19,066 bases of DNA from Lachnospiraceae bacterium UBA2864 (lineage in GTDB: Bacteria; Bacillota; Clostridia; Lachnospirales; Lachnospiraceae): contig DEFA01000038.1 in NCBI GenBank assembly GCA_002350525.1, positions 1-19,066 on the forward strand, read 5' to 3'. Below, piece by piece: positions 7,858 through 16,620 of this stretch. Numbering within the stretch: position 1 is the first letter of the stretch; each line of letters begins with the position of its first letter. The position numbers were made by a program, and so were the translations under genes. Under the pieces are notes generated by a model that saw only the letters and a program-made list of their open reading frames with translations, was not told the DNA's origin and did not search any database.

Positions 7858-9108
7858 TTACTGAATAGCCTCTTGTTCGAGTTTCACATTATTATCTATC
7901 ATATATTTCAAGGTTTCTATAATTCTACTACTTTCAGGATTATTTATTTCTTCATTTCTATATTTTTCAATAAGGCTTTTAATTCTACTAATATCATTCA
8001 GAGATAGTTTTTTTGTAAATTCACTATACAAAGCCAACATTTCCTTGTCCATTTTAAGTGTCCTAAATGGTATTCCGGTCATTCTCCTTAGATGCTCATA
8101 TATATAAAATCCACCAGCATCAATATCTCCAAAATGACAAAAGTCCAAGGAGATATTATTCAGATAAAGGAGCTTAAGAAACTCTCTCTTCGTTCTATTG
8201 TGATAGCCTCCAAGATATATTGCTACCTCTCCATGAGAAAGGGTAATACTATGAAAACTTGTGAGATTCTCGATAGTAATTACCCTTTTACCATTGACCT
8301 TTATTCCAGTAATCCCTTTCAGCGTTTCTGTTGAAAATGCTATATCCCCTTTCAGTTTACCTATGTCAAGAAATTGTTCTCCAAAACATATTTCTACAGG
8401 ACCACGCAAAATAACATAAGAAGGTGTCTGAATAACTCCGCATTCCTCTAAAACCGTCTCCTTTTCAGGGAAATTACCATATTTATAAAGACATCCTGAT
8501 ATTCTTCCCTTAAGCTGTTCAAGTCGTTTTGAATCACTGAAAAGGCGTACAGATACATCTCTTATATATACGTCATCTCGAGTAATAATAAGATATTTCA
8601 GAGCTGACCAGAAATCTTCATAATCTGCAACCGGATCCTTTTCAGTTTCTTCATAATATTCCGGAAACTTTCCCAGAGACAATCTCCTGAACTGTTCATT
8701 TATGTATTCCAGTAGAGCCGTTGCTATATCACTATCAGAGTCTAAATCTAAAAGATATTCCTTTTGTCCTTCCAAAATCTCATTAATTATTAAAAGCTTA
8801 TCCCTCTTGGGATTTCTTTCTAATGCAGCATATACTTCATGCAGTTTCTCATAGACGAGTGATATCTTGGTAACACGCATATTGATTTCCGATATAGTAA
8901 CATATCCCTTAGACTTTATATCTCGGATGTCCTGGTTCAGCCTTACAAAGAAATCATACTCTCGCTCATCAAGATACTTAGGATATATCTCTTCGGGTTT
9001 AACATAGAAATGCTGTGTTTTTTTACTCTCCCCACGAAAAGAGGCGCTTCTTTCATACTTATCTATAAGCGTATTTAATATATTTTTTTGTTCTTTTGTT
9101 AATATCAT
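7858..9108 (-). CDS. jetD: Wadjet nuclease subunit JetD (MksG), TOPRIM protein
   Basis: A 416-residue protein, the DNA-cleaving subunit of the Wadjet anti-plasmid complex. The N-terminal half is helical and arm-like. The C-terminal half carries the TOPRIM/DUF2220 core: Glu280 in VITIENLTSF and Asp328/Asp330 in HFGDIDAGGFYIYEHL, the metal-binding acid residues expected for a topoisomerase VI-like nuclease. The ATG at 9108 overlaps the jetC stop codon in an ATGA arrangement, so translation is coupled; a longer in-frame start at 9165 would lie inside jetC. It is the last gene of the operon. In the known system JetD cuts small circular DNA after the SMC complex has extruded it. I see no strong terminator downstream. 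Confidence 0.9.
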   Translation of the reverse strand: MILTKEQKNILNTLIDKYERSASFRGESKKTQHFYVKPEEIYPKYLDEREYDFFVRLNQDIRDIKSKGYVTISEINMRVTKISLVYEKLHEVYAALERNPKRDKLLIINEILEGQKEYLLDLDSDSDIATALLEYINEQFRRLSLGKFPEYYEETEKDPVADYEDFWSALKYLIITRDDVYIRDVSVRLFSDSKRLEQLKGRISGCLYKYGNFPEKETVLEECGVIQTPSYVILRGPVEICFGEQFLDIGKLKGDIAFSTETLKGITGIKVNGKRVITIENLTSFHSITLSHGEVAIYLGGYHNRTKREFLKLLYLNNISLDFCHFGDIDAGGFYIYEHLRRMTGIPFRTLKMDKEMLALYSEFTKKLSLNDISRIKSLIEKYRNEEINNPESSRIIETLKYMIDNNVKLEQEAIQ

Positions 9109-12100
9109 AACTCGTACTCTTCCACAATACTTCTGTTTCCATCTCTGATAGCAGTTAGTATACAACCAACCTGTTCTCCGATTATCTCAATCTTTGATGG
9201 TGGTGTCGCCATAATCACCTGCAAATTAAGACCATTCATGAATTCAAGCATCGACTTAATTCGGTCATCATCCATTTTATCAAAGGCTTCATCTAGTAAC
9301 ATAAGTCGAACTGAATTACCATATCTATAAAGCTGATAAAATGAAGCAGCTATTGCTACATAATAAGGAACTTGCGTTTCACTTCCGCTTTTTTCTCCAT
9401 ATATATCAGAAAACTTCTGCCTCTGCCCATTCTTTTTTCTAATCTCTATATCATAATCAAGATAGGATCTATAATCAGTATATTCTTCAATTACCTTTTC
9501 ACCTTTATCATCACCAACCATAAGTTTTGCAAATAAGTCTTCAATCTCATCCTTGTACTCTTCCTCAAATGCACTAGTCCAAAGGTTATTTTCACCCTCC
9601 ATATTATACTCTGAAGTAATCATTTTATAGAGACTTTCCTTCCTCTTGTCATATGTAATATTAAAATGATAACTATCTTCACCATAATAAACATTTTCAA
9701 GAGCTTTATTAAGATTACGGAATTCCTGCTTAGCATTCTCGATATGTTCCTTCATCTTCGACAAAAAATCACTTCGGAATATACTCTCACAGTCCATTTT
9801 CGCAGTCCGGAGTTTTTCTTCGTATTTAACAATTTCTACCCTTGCAAGCTTATTTGCAGCTTCCCGATACTGAGAAGTTTCTTCTGTTCCTGTAGTGAAA
9901 TCAAGAGAAAACTCAGCATTAAAGTCACTCTGAAGACCATATAATTCTTTTACCAGATTATTCTTTTCATTTTCGAACTGAGTTTTTTGCGGACTGAAAT
10001 TATCATATATTTTTTGAGGCTCTTTTGACTTTCTATTCTGCTGATACTTATCCGAAGCTATCTTGTATTCCGTTCCAGTCTGCTCATAAATATCTGCAAG
10101 CTCTCTTTGCTTTAACTCAAGAATCTCACTATTCGAAGAAATCCTTTCTTTCAGATTATCAATCTGATTACTCAGCTTTGCTCTTTCTTCTATAAGATTA
10201 TCCTTTTCATTTTTTATGTACTGTAATTTATCCTTTTTTTCTTCCAGTTTGAACATAAGCTCCATAAGAGTGGGATCTTTCTCTGCTGTCTTCAGTTCTG
10301 CCTTCACTAAAGCCAGATCACTTTCCAGAGCTTTTATCTTCGAAGGACTATTCATATAAAGCTTTATCATATCAATGTTAACGCCATTTCCTGAACTAAC
10401 TATCTCACTATATTTTTCTATTTCCTGTCGAAGTATTTTTCTGTTTGTTGAAAGCTCTTCAAGGCTTTTTCTTACATTTTCGAGCTGAACTCTGTAAGCG
10501 TTTATTCCTATAAATGGATCTTTATAATCTCTTGGATTTATATGCCTTACTACATACCCCTGATACAACATACATTCAGGAGTAATAGCTATCTTATAAT
10601 TTTCCAATTCCAGGACATTTTCACATCTGATAACCCTTCCGAGAATATATTCTACATATGCCTTAGCATACCTATTCTCTGTCTTCATTACATATGCCAG
10701 ACTTCTGCTGTTTTCCACATAATCCATAGGGAGTTTGTGGGTGTTAATAATACCAGCAGAATGTATCCTGCTACGATTTCTGTCATATACTTCAAGCGCA
10801 ATATTTACATATTCAGGCTCTACTACCAAGTAAAACTTCTGGGTATTGAGATAACCCTCTACTGCATTTCTCCATCTCTCATCAGTTATTTCCAAAAGAT
10901 CTGATAATATATATACTTTAGAATTGATTCCCTTTCTGCTATATTCCTGTTCAATGAGTTTTTTCAACTCAGTTGTAGCGGAAGGATAACTCAGCTGCCT
11001 TTTTTCCAAAGTTTTTTGCTTTTCCCTAAAATCATCTATTTCAGCATCCAATTCGTCCATATGTATTGTCAACTGAGCATTTTTATTTATTTTCTCCTGA
11101 AATCCCGTCGCAAAATGCTTTGACATTTTACTAAGGATACCAGCCTTTTCATCCTCATATCCGGCTTCCAGAATTAAACCAACATTTTCCTGTCCAACAA
11201 CCTTTTCATTCAGAAGATTATTAATAGTTCGGAGGTATTTAGTCAACTTTCCTATTTCATTTTCCAAATTCTTTTTATTAGCTTTTTCAGTTTTTATTTC
11301 ATCTGTAAGAAAGTCTTGTCTATTTCGGAGACTTTCAACCAGCTTACTTGACTCATTATTAGAAATACTTACATTCAACGATAATATTTCATCTTCGAGA
11401 CTTTTTATATTATTATCACAAGCCTTAACCTTATCCTCAATACCACTGACAGTCTGAGTTTTTATATTTTTATCTTCCTTCTGTTTTTCTATAGCAATCG
11501 CCAAAGAATCTTTTTCTGCAAGTCTGAGAAGGATTTCATTAACCTTTATATCCCTTTCCTTTGCATCTATTTCATCAAAGACCTTAAGTATATTATTTAA
11601 ACCATTAAGCTGTTTTCTTGTCTTATTAAGCGTATTTTCCAGTTCATCCAAAAGGTTGATATTTTTCTTTAGACTTTCCACATCAACCCGGCCTTCACTA
11701 AGAACAAATTTGTTGATAAAATCCTTAACATTATCCATAGGCTTGAATGCCATTGATTTCGGTATAATATCAAAGAATTTATCATCCAGATTACCCATTC
11801 TATGTCGGAAGCGATCCCTGGCCGCCTTATCCGTATCCATGTATTTTATTCGTCTGGTTTTATTTCTGAATTCCTCTGCTAGTGAAGGCCTTCCTTCTGT
11901 AATGAAACTCAAATCTTCTAATCTACATTCTTCGCAGTACCATTTTTTTATTACAGGGCTCTCCTCATCAGCTGAAAGAAGATGCACTCCAATAACAAAG
12001 TAGTTATCTGTTTTCTCCTCATAAAATTCCAATGCAACATTTCCGGGAACCGGACCTTTTCTATGATAGGTCTCACCAACATTTCCTACCTTACATCTTA

Positions 12101-12320
12101 CATAACCCTTCAGATCACGATTTCCCTTTTCATTTGCTGCCATATTAAATTTACGTGAATTTGTCGTAAGGACAAGCTGAACTGCATCAAGAATAGTAGA
12201 TTTTCCAGCAGTATTTTCGCCACTAATAAGAGCTGAGCCATTTAAACAAATCTGTTCATTTTCAAAGAAATGCCAATTTACCAGCTGTATTCTGGTCAGT
12301 TTTTTCATATAATTATCCAT
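9105..12320 (-). CDS. jetC: Wadjet SMC-like ATPase JetC (MksB)
   Basis: A 1071-residue SMC-type ATPase, the loop-extruding motor of Wadjet. The Walker A GENTAGKST is at 34-42 and is followed by LDAVQLVLTT. The middle (about 230-460 and 620-830) is rich in heptad-like Lys/Glu/Leu coiled coil flanking a hinge-like globular part (about 470-610). The C-terminal head has the ABC signature-like SGSETQ at 978-983 and Walker B LMLLDEAFD at 1006-1014, with a MukB-like 'MATPPSKIEIIGE' afterwards. GGAG lies 12 bases before the start. It begins 5 bp after jetB and overlaps jetD by 4 bp. The length suits MukB/JetC-type rather than SbcC-type proteins, and the neighbours settle the identity. Confidence 0.93.
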   Translation of the reverse strand: MDNYMKKLTRIQLVNWHFFENEQICLNGSALISGENTAGKSTILDAVQLVLTTNSRKFNMAANEKGNRDLKGYVRCKVGNVGETYHRKGPVPGNVALEFYEEKTDNYFVIGVHLLSADEESPVIKKWYCEECRLEDLSFITEGRPSLAEEFRNKTRRIKYMDTDKAARDRFRHRMGNLDDKFFDIIPKSMAFKPMDNVKDFINKFVLSEGRVDVESLKKNINLLDELENTLNKTRKQLNGLNNILKVFDEIDAKERDIKVNEILLRLAEKDSLAIAIEKQKEDKNIKTQTVSGIEDKVKACDNNIKSLEDEILSLNVSISNNESSKLVESLRNRQDFLTDEIKTEKANKKNLENEIGKLTKYLRTINNLLNEKVVGQENVGLILEAGYEDEKAGILSKMSKHFATGFQEKINKNAQLTIHMDELDAEIDDFREKQKTLEKRQLSYPSATTELKKLIEQEYSRKGINSKVYILSDLLEITDERWRNAVEGYLNTQKFYLVVEPEYVNIALEVYDRNRSRIHSAGIINTHKLPMDYVENSRSLAYVMKTENRYAKAYVEYILGRVIRCENVLELENYKIAITPECMLYQGYVVRHINPRDYKDPFIGINAYRVQLENVRKSLEELSTNRKILRQEIEKYSEIVSSGNGVNIDMIKLYMNSPSKIKALESDLALVKAELKTAEKDPTLMELMFKLEEKKDKLQYIKNEKDNLIEERAKLSNQIDNLKERISSNSEILELKQRELADIYEQTGTEYKIASDKYQQNRKSKEPQKIYDNFSPQKTQFENEKNNLVKELYGLQSDFNAEFSLDFTTGTEETSQYREAANKLARVEIVKYEEKLRTAKMDCESIFRSDFLSKMKEHIENAKQEFRNLNKALENVYYGEDSYHFNITYDKRKESLYKMITSEYNMEGENNLWTSAFEEEYKDEIEDLFAKLMVGDDKGEKVIEEYTDYRSYLDYDIEIRKKNGQRQKFSDIYGEKSGSETQVPYYVAIAASFYQLYRYGNSVRLMLLDEAFDKMDDDRIKSMLEFMNGLNLQVIMATPPSKIEIIGEQVGCILTAIRDGNRSIVEEYEL

Positions 12321-12325
12321 ACTGG

Positions 12326-12970
12326 CTAGTTCTCCTCATTTTTTTCATCGTCATCATCATTCTTGCCATTATATCTTGCATAGCTCTGCAGCTTCTTCTC
12401 AGTCATTTCATAAAATTCATTTATATCATCAACCGTAAGAGCCATTAGTACTGATGGATATATTATGATTCTGCAGTCAGCCTGATTTACATCAGAATCA
12501 ATATTTCTAATAATATTATACCGTCTGAATATGGATATCATTCCTTTTTCAGTGCCTTTATCCATATTAGGCTTATTCTTTATCTTAAGCAGAGAATACT
12601 TTTCTCTGATTTCTTCCATAAGAACGATCACTTCTTCATAGGAACTTGATATTTCCTTACGTTTTTCGATATATAGAAGTCTGATAATAAGCAGAAAAAT
12701 GCTCTCCATTTTATTAAATTGCATCCGCCCGGTATCATAATCACTTGAAAGCGCTATAACACCCTGATCCTCATTAATTCTTACCGAATACCCTATCATG
12801 TCAAAATACATTTTAAATAGCTCTTTGTTCTCTCTGACATAGATATAATCTTTCCTTGTATCCTCTTTCTTTTTAAGCAGAAAACACTGATTAAGTAGTT
12901 TATTCGCTGCAACTCGAAACCGTTCCTTTTCTGCGACAGAATTAATCACCTTTTCAAATTCTTCAAACAT
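12326..12970 (-). CDS. jetB: Wadjet kleisin-associated subunit JetB (MksE), DUF4194
   Basis: A 214-residue protein with two winged-helix-like parts and the DUF4194 core 'MESIFLLIIRLLYIEKRKE', followed by 'VLMEEIREKYSLLKIKN'. In MukBEF-like complexes this KITE-type subunit binds the kleisin and regulates the ATPase. The C-terminal tail is very acidic with an Asp/Glu/Asn run, which may be disordered. The start at 12970 has AGGAG upstream, overlapping the jetA stop. The gene is 6 bp from jetA and 5 bp from jetC, so the four jet genes are a tight operon. Confidence 0.9.
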   Translation of the reverse strand: MFEEFEKVINSVAEKERFRVAANKLLNQCFLLKKKEDTRKDYIYVRENKELFKMYFDMIGYSVRINEDQGVIALSSDYDTGRMQFNKMESIFLLIIRLLYIEKRKEISSSYEEVIVLMEEIREKYSLLKIKNKPNMDKGTEKGMISIFRRYNIIRNIDSDVNQADCRIIIYPSVLMALTVDDINEFYEMTEKKLQSYARYNGKNDDDDEKNEEN

Positions 12971-12976
12971 CTAATA

Positions 12977-14374
12977 TCATCTCCTGATTATCTCAAAATA
13001 AGGCAAACTATAATCACCAATATGAACACTTCGCGAAGTTCTCTTAACCTTGTAAATATTTGACTGGTTACCAGCATAAAGGCTTATATATATAAGCCTT
13101 ATAAGATCCCTTTTAGAATTAATCTCAATCTCAGTAACTGGTATTCTTTCTTTATCTTTCAGAAGTTCCTCGACGAAGGCATTAACATTTTTTCTTGTAA
13201 ATCTGCGCCTGTTCTTTTGTCTAAGTGCTTCCTTGTAAAGCGCTCTTTCCTCTTCTGTCATTACAGGGGCAGTATTTATAATTCCTATATCTGTCATCTG
13301 TTTCTTAACCGGCATAGTTTTTAGTGACTCTGGAGATATATACCTCTGCGGATATATTGAAATCTTCATGTTAGCCTTTTCATCTACTTCAAAAAGTGCA
13401 CTCCGCTCATTACTTACATCTTCTGCCATAAGGTTAAGAATCCTTGACAGTTTCCCTTCTAGATTATTGCCCGTAGCAAGCAGAAACTGAGCTCGTCTTA
13501 CCGCATTTTTCATATATTTTGTATGTTTGCTATCTATCTCTTCGATAATATCATCAATTTTATAAAAAGCGGATTTTATATCTATCAGATTACTTACCAG
13601 GCTGTCATAAGCTATATCAGCGTCCTCAACTTTCCGGACCTCCATATAACCCTTCACGGCTCTCGACATTATATCAGAACTACTAAGTATATAATCTATT
13701 CTATCTATAATTGAACTTCTAAAATATGCTATGTTTTCTGCAGTTTTCATTCTAAGATAAGCCTTCGAACCTATATCCTGGTGATAATTAAAGAAATGCT
13801 CCAGGACTTCATTTGCATCCATCTCATTTGTCTGCTTTTCCATATATCTTTTAATACTAACAGACAAACGTTTAAGTTCTGAAACAAGACGTTCAGTACT
13901 TTCTTCCACACCTACTATAATTAGTTCATATGGTTTTGCCAGCAATTCATCATTCTGCAGGGTTGAATGTATCTGAGAAATAAGTCCCTGATACTCCGTT
14001 TCCTCTTCTTTGATAACCCTATTCATACTTTCAATTATTGGAATAGCATATTCGAACATTACAACATTTAACTGATGGTCATCAGTCTGTTCATACTCCA
14101 GCCATCCTGCAGCTTTTAACTGTGCAATAACTCCATTTGCTTTATCTCTTGCATCACTGACATATGTTTCATCATCGAACGATATCTCATCATCATCCAA
14201 CTCAAAATAATCCATGAGGGATCTAACTATAATATCCCTGTTAACGCCATAGGATATCTCAGGCTTAAAGGTATTGAATATCAGTAATATTGCATCTGCA
14301 TACATTCTTCTGTATTTACTTGTAAGTGGCTTATAAAAATCAGCCGGTAGTATTTCAAATAGATTTTTTGACAT
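12977..14374 (-). CDS. jetA: Wadjet kleisin subunit JetA (MksF), DUF5716 type
   Basis: A 465-residue, mostly helical protein, the kleisin that links the SMC heads in Wadjet. Its N-terminus 'FEILPADFYKPLTSKYRRMYADAILLIF' is the typical opening of DUF5716-type JetA proteins, and for this reason I place the start at the ATG at 14374. A GTG at 14422 in the same frame lies inside the upstream ATPase gene and would add 16 basic residues. Residues 70-110 look like a winged helix and 130-320 like long helices that bridge the heads. The purine-rich AAGAAGAAG before the ATG is a weak ribosome binding site, so translation may depend on coupling to the ATPase gene that ends 33 bp upstream. Confidence 0.88.
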   Translation of the reverse strand: MSKNLFEILPADFYKPLTSKYRRMYADAILLIFNTFKPEISYGVNRDIIVRSLMDYFELDDDEISFDDETYVSDARDKANGVIAQLKAAGWLEYEQTDDHQLNVVMFEYAIPIIESMNRVIKEEETEYQGLISQIHSTLQNDELLAKPYELIIVGVEESTERLVSELKRLSVSIKRYMEKQTNEMDANEVLEHFFNYHQDIGSKAYLRMKTAENIAYFRSSIIDRIDYILSSSDIMSRAVKGYMEVRKVEDADIAYDSLVSNLIDIKSAFYKIDDIIEEIDSKHTKYMKNAVRRAQFLLATGNNLEGKLSRILNLMAEDVSNERSALFEVDEKANMKISIYPQRYISPESLKTMPVKKQMTDIGIINTAPVMTEEERALYKEALRQKNRRRFTRKNVNAFVEELLKDKERIPVTEIEINSKRDLIRLIYISLYAGNQSNIYKVKRTSRSVHIGDYSLPYFEIIRR

Positions 14375-14406
14375 TTTTATCTTCTTCTTTTCATTTTTCC
14401 ATTGCC

Positions 14407-15714
14407 TTAGTTTTTCAAACACCCCACTGGGACAACCTTCACACCATTATCAGTTGTATATGCCATTTCAGCATTGGCACATATAATCATTAATAAAGAT
14501 GGTTCTCTATAGGTAACGCCCGGATGTTCTTTATTTGAAAGAGCCTTTTCATTATGTTGTCTAATTACATCTCTAAACTTTAATAAACCCTCTTCAGCCT
14601 TTGGTACAGCATTTACACCGGTTTTTATCTCTATCAGAGCATATCTTCCATCAGAAAGCTGATACACTGCATCAGCCTCGAGTCCTGTATCATCACTATA
14701 ATGCATGACTCTTGCATTTTGAGTTTCAGCATATGACAAAAGGTCCCTAATAACCAGATTTTCAAAGGCATGACCAAACATATCTAAATCCATATTAAAA
14801 TAATCAGGTTTAATTCCCAAAGCAGCCAGTCCGATAGATGGATCAATAAAAATATGTTTTTTTGCTGATCTGATTGCCGTTTTGGATCTTATCTGAGGAG
14901 TCCAGGCATCTATATCTTTTATCACAAATAGCTTTTCCAAAGCTTCTATATAAGAAGAAATTGTAATATCTGTTATATTATACGATGCCCTTATATCAGA
15001 GTTTATTACCGTTTTTTTAGATAATGTAGCCATATTTCTAGCGTATGACCAAAGAATAGTTCTTGCCCACTCCGGATTTCTCTTTACTCCATCAACTGCA
15101 CTAATATCCTTTTTATATATTTGTTCAAAATAGTCTGTTGCGATTCGAAGCTTAGCAGCGTCGTCTTTTATTGCGAGGCATCTTGGCCATCCGCCACGAC
15201 AAATAATGTAAAAAAGATCTTCTAATTTCAGATTGCTTTTTTCACCATCTATATCATACTTATCATCATCGAATAATCTGGATATAGAAACTCCTCCAGT
15301 CGACTCACCAGTTTCATATAATGTCATAGGGTACATGATTATTTCAGAAATTCTTCCGGTACCAGTATGAGGGGTATCGATTTTTTTGCTTGATGATCCT
15401 GTCAGATAATACTCTCCAAAAGCTTCAGGATTGTCATCACAATCTTTTCTTATTGTCCCCCATATCTTTGGAGCATCCTGCCATTCATCAAACAAAATAG
15501 GTTTTTCATTTTTCAAAAATAGCCTGGGAGCTGTATTAGCAATGCTTAAATATCCTTCTCTCTTTTCTTCATCCTGGAACTCAATGATTGTTTTACATCT
15601 TTCCTTAGCAGTTCTTGTTTTTCCACAACCTTTTGGACCCACTATATTTATGGCATTGAAAGCCTTAATCATTTCATCTATATATTTATCTATCACTCTT
15701 ATATAATATCTCAT
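14407..15714 (-). CDS. AAA_14/DUF4143-family ATPase leading the Wadjet operon
   Basis: A 435-residue P-loop ATPase. Walker A GPKGCGKT is at 26-33, Walker B ILFDEWQD at 73-80, the sensor strand YYLTGSSS at 102-109, and 'GTGRISEIIMYPMTLYE' at 118-134. Residues 235-270 look like a winged helix. The C-terminal DUF4143 part has an Asp348 ... Glu362-x-Lys364 pattern (ADAV, then ALIEIK), as in PD-(D/E)XK folds. GGAGG precedes the ATG, and a promoter lies at 15736-15764. The stop lies within the longer possible jetA frame, so it is cotranscribed with the jet genes. It is not a canonical Wadjet component; its role is unknown and may be accessory or independent. Confidence 0.85.
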   Translation of the reverse strand: MRYYIRVIDKYIDEMIKAFNAINIVGPKGCGKTRTAKERCKTIIEFQDEEKREGYLSIANTAPRLFLKNEKPILFDEWQDAPKIWGTIRKDCDDNPEAFGEYYLTGSSSKKIDTPHTGTGRISEIIMYPMTLYETGESTGGVSISRLFDDDKYDIDGEKSNLKLEDLFYIICRGGWPRCLAIKDDAAKLRIATDYFEQIYKKDISAVDGVKRNPEWARTILWSYARNMATLSKKTVINSDIRASYNITDITISSYIEALEKLFVIKDIDAWTPQIRSKTAIRSAKKHIFIDPSIGLAALGIKPDYFNMDLDMFGHAFENLVIRDLLSYAETQNARVMHYSDDTGLEADAVYQLSDGRYALIEIKTGVNAVPKAEEGLLKFRDVIRQHNEKALSNKEHPGVTYREPSLLMIICANAEMAYTTDNGVKVVPVGCLKN

Positions 15715-15735
15715 TTAGTCTATACCTCCAAACTT

Positions 15736-15764
15736 ATTATGCAATGCTTCATGTAATAATTCAA
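15736..15764 (-). promoter_or_regulatory. Promoter of the ATPase-jetABCD operon
   Basis: On the minus strand, TTGAAT (15764-15759), 17 bp, CATAAT (15741-15736). Transcription would start near 15729, directly at the ribosome binding site, giving a very short leader. The -35 lies on the edge of the long terminal repeat, so the cassette end helps build the cargo promoter. Confidence 0.65.
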
Positions 15765-15841
15765 GTTCATTTTATGTTTTTCGGCATTTTTATTTTGGTT
15801 TTTTCGGCATTTTTATTTTGGTTTTTTCGATTGCATAGTAT

Positions 15842-15880
15842 CAAAAAAACTCGCACTCATTATGGCGAATGCGAGTTTTT
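15842..15880 (-). terminator. Intrinsic terminator in cassette head, copy 1
   Basis: Stem AAAAACTCGCA with TGCGAGTTTTT around a 14-nt loop, flanked by A and T runs on both sides, so it could work in both directions. On the minus strand it ends transcripts coming from toxN and shields the Wadjet promoter about 80 bp downstream. Confidence 0.85.
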
Positions 15881-15887
15881 CACGTTG

Positions 15888-15921
15888 ATAAACCCTCCAC
15901 TTTTAAGGTAGGAACTCTCCT
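15888..15921 (-). ncRNA. Single ToxI-like antitoxin unit downstream of toxN
   Basis: On the minus strand the unit reads GGAGAGTTCCTACC, then TTAAAAGTGGAGGGTTT. It matches the first unit of the toxN antitoxin array at 16696-16720 at most positions. It lies beyond the toxN stop and just before the terminator at 15842-15880, so the toxN transcript would carry it in its 3' UTR. Whether it folds and binds ToxN is not known. Confidence 0.6.
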
Positions 15922-15945
15922 GTTGTTTTATCTAATTAGCAAACT

Positions 15946-16026
15946 CCCTGAGCGATCATTGCTTCAAATCAGTGTTCGGCATAAATACTGGGGTTCTTGG
16001 AGGTTGTGTATATTACGTGTGTATTA
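15946..16026. repeat. gdhA core plus cassette tail (copy 2)
   Basis: Direct repeat of 7734-7815. The 22-bp core is identical and the next 60 bp (atcagtgttcggcat, then tactggggttcttg) differ at about nine positions. Together with the head repeat ending at 15967 it forms a complete junction: head of one cassette, core, tail of the next. Both tail copies end in two short GTGTAT-like direct repeats, which could be recombinase arm sites. Confidence 0.85.
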
Positions 16027-16067
16027 TGAATTCAGATTATTGTAATAGATAATCATTCAATATCAAT

Positions 16068-16565
16068 TTACCTTTTATAATTTTGGGCTGCACTCTCTAA
16101 TAGCTTGAAATCACAGGAAGCATGTAATAGTCCTTTATCTTTCCCATCAATAACTGAATTATATGTTACCAAAGCCATTGTTCTTATTTCTTTTTCTATA
16201 GAATTACAAAATACCCATTGTCGACGTAAGAATTCTGCACGACTTTGTGTTTCTTTTGAAAATTCCCTTCTTGATATGTATTCATCATCAACAGGAAACA
16301 TAAAATTAAATCTAAGAGATCCCTTCACCTTATTAAACGCATCATCTTCAAGTATTATTAAAAGGTTATTATCCTGCTTCTTTTTGTACGAAGAAATCGG
16401 AACATAATACTTAAACCCATTAATTTCCAAGACCACTCCACATACCATCTTTCTTTCATTCTGATATTCTATATCTGGCACTCGAGTAAAACCTCTAGAT
16501 GAAACTTCAGCCTCCTTTAAATATTTTACATATTCTACATCTACATCATAGAAAAATAGATTCAT
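16068..16565 (-). CDS. toxN: Type III toxin ToxN/AbiQ-family endoribonuclease
   Basis: A 165-residue RNase of the ToxN/AbiQ family. Family blocks seen are FYDVDVEYVKYL at 5-16, VPDIEYQNERKMVCGVVLEI at 29-48, FKYYVPISSYKKK at 51-63 with the likely active-site Ser58/Ser59 and Lys61, and GSLRFNFMFPV at 82-92. The family cuts mRNA and its own antitoxin RNA, and is held inactive in a ring with ToxI pseudoknots; phage infection frees it and stops growth. GGGAGATATTT precedes the ATG. Directly upstream are an intrinsic terminator and three ToxI-like repeats, the standard layout in which read-through sets toxin level. The family is certain to me, the subtype is not. Confidence 0.92.
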   Translation of the reverse strand: MNLFFYDVDVEYVKYLKEAEVSSRGFTRVPDIEYQNERKMVCGVVLEINGFKYYVPISSYKKKQDNNLLIILEDDAFNKVKGSLRFNFMFPVDDEYISRREFSKETQSRAEFLRRQWVFCNSIEKEIRTMALVTYNSVIDGKDKGLLHASCDFKLLESAAQNYKR

Positions 16566-16580
16566 AAATATCTCCCTTTA

Positions 16581-16615
16581 AAAATAATGAGTAAGGAGAT
16601 AACTCCTTACTCATT
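16581..16615 (-). terminator. Intrinsic terminator between ToxI array and toxN
   Basis: A perfect 13-bp stem, AATGAGTAAGGAG with CTCCTTACTCATT, closes a 4-nt loop and is followed by ATTTTT on the minus strand. It separates the antitoxin RNA from the toxin gene, 16 bp before its ATG. In type III systems such a leaky terminator gives excess antitoxin over toxin. Confidence 0.93.
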
Positions 16616-16620
16616 CATCA

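Larger units (their letters stand above)
15760..15967. repeat. Cassette head repeat, copy 1, with gdhA core at its right end
   Basis: This 208-bp stretch matches 17972-18156 with three substitutions and one extra 23-bp tandem unit (cggcattttt... at 15782-15804 and 15805-15827). It includes an A/T-rich part, an intrinsic terminator, a ToxI-like unit, a copy of the gdhA stop region and the 22-bp core at 15946-15967. It is the junction between the Wadjet cassette and the ToxIN cassette. Confidence 0.9.

Noticed and set aside
14375..14422. Upstream GTG start for jetA giving 16 more residues
   Set aside because: The extension lies within the ATPase gene, is Lys-rich and unlike the usual JetA N-terminus, which begins right after the ATG at 14374. 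It cannot be fully excluded.
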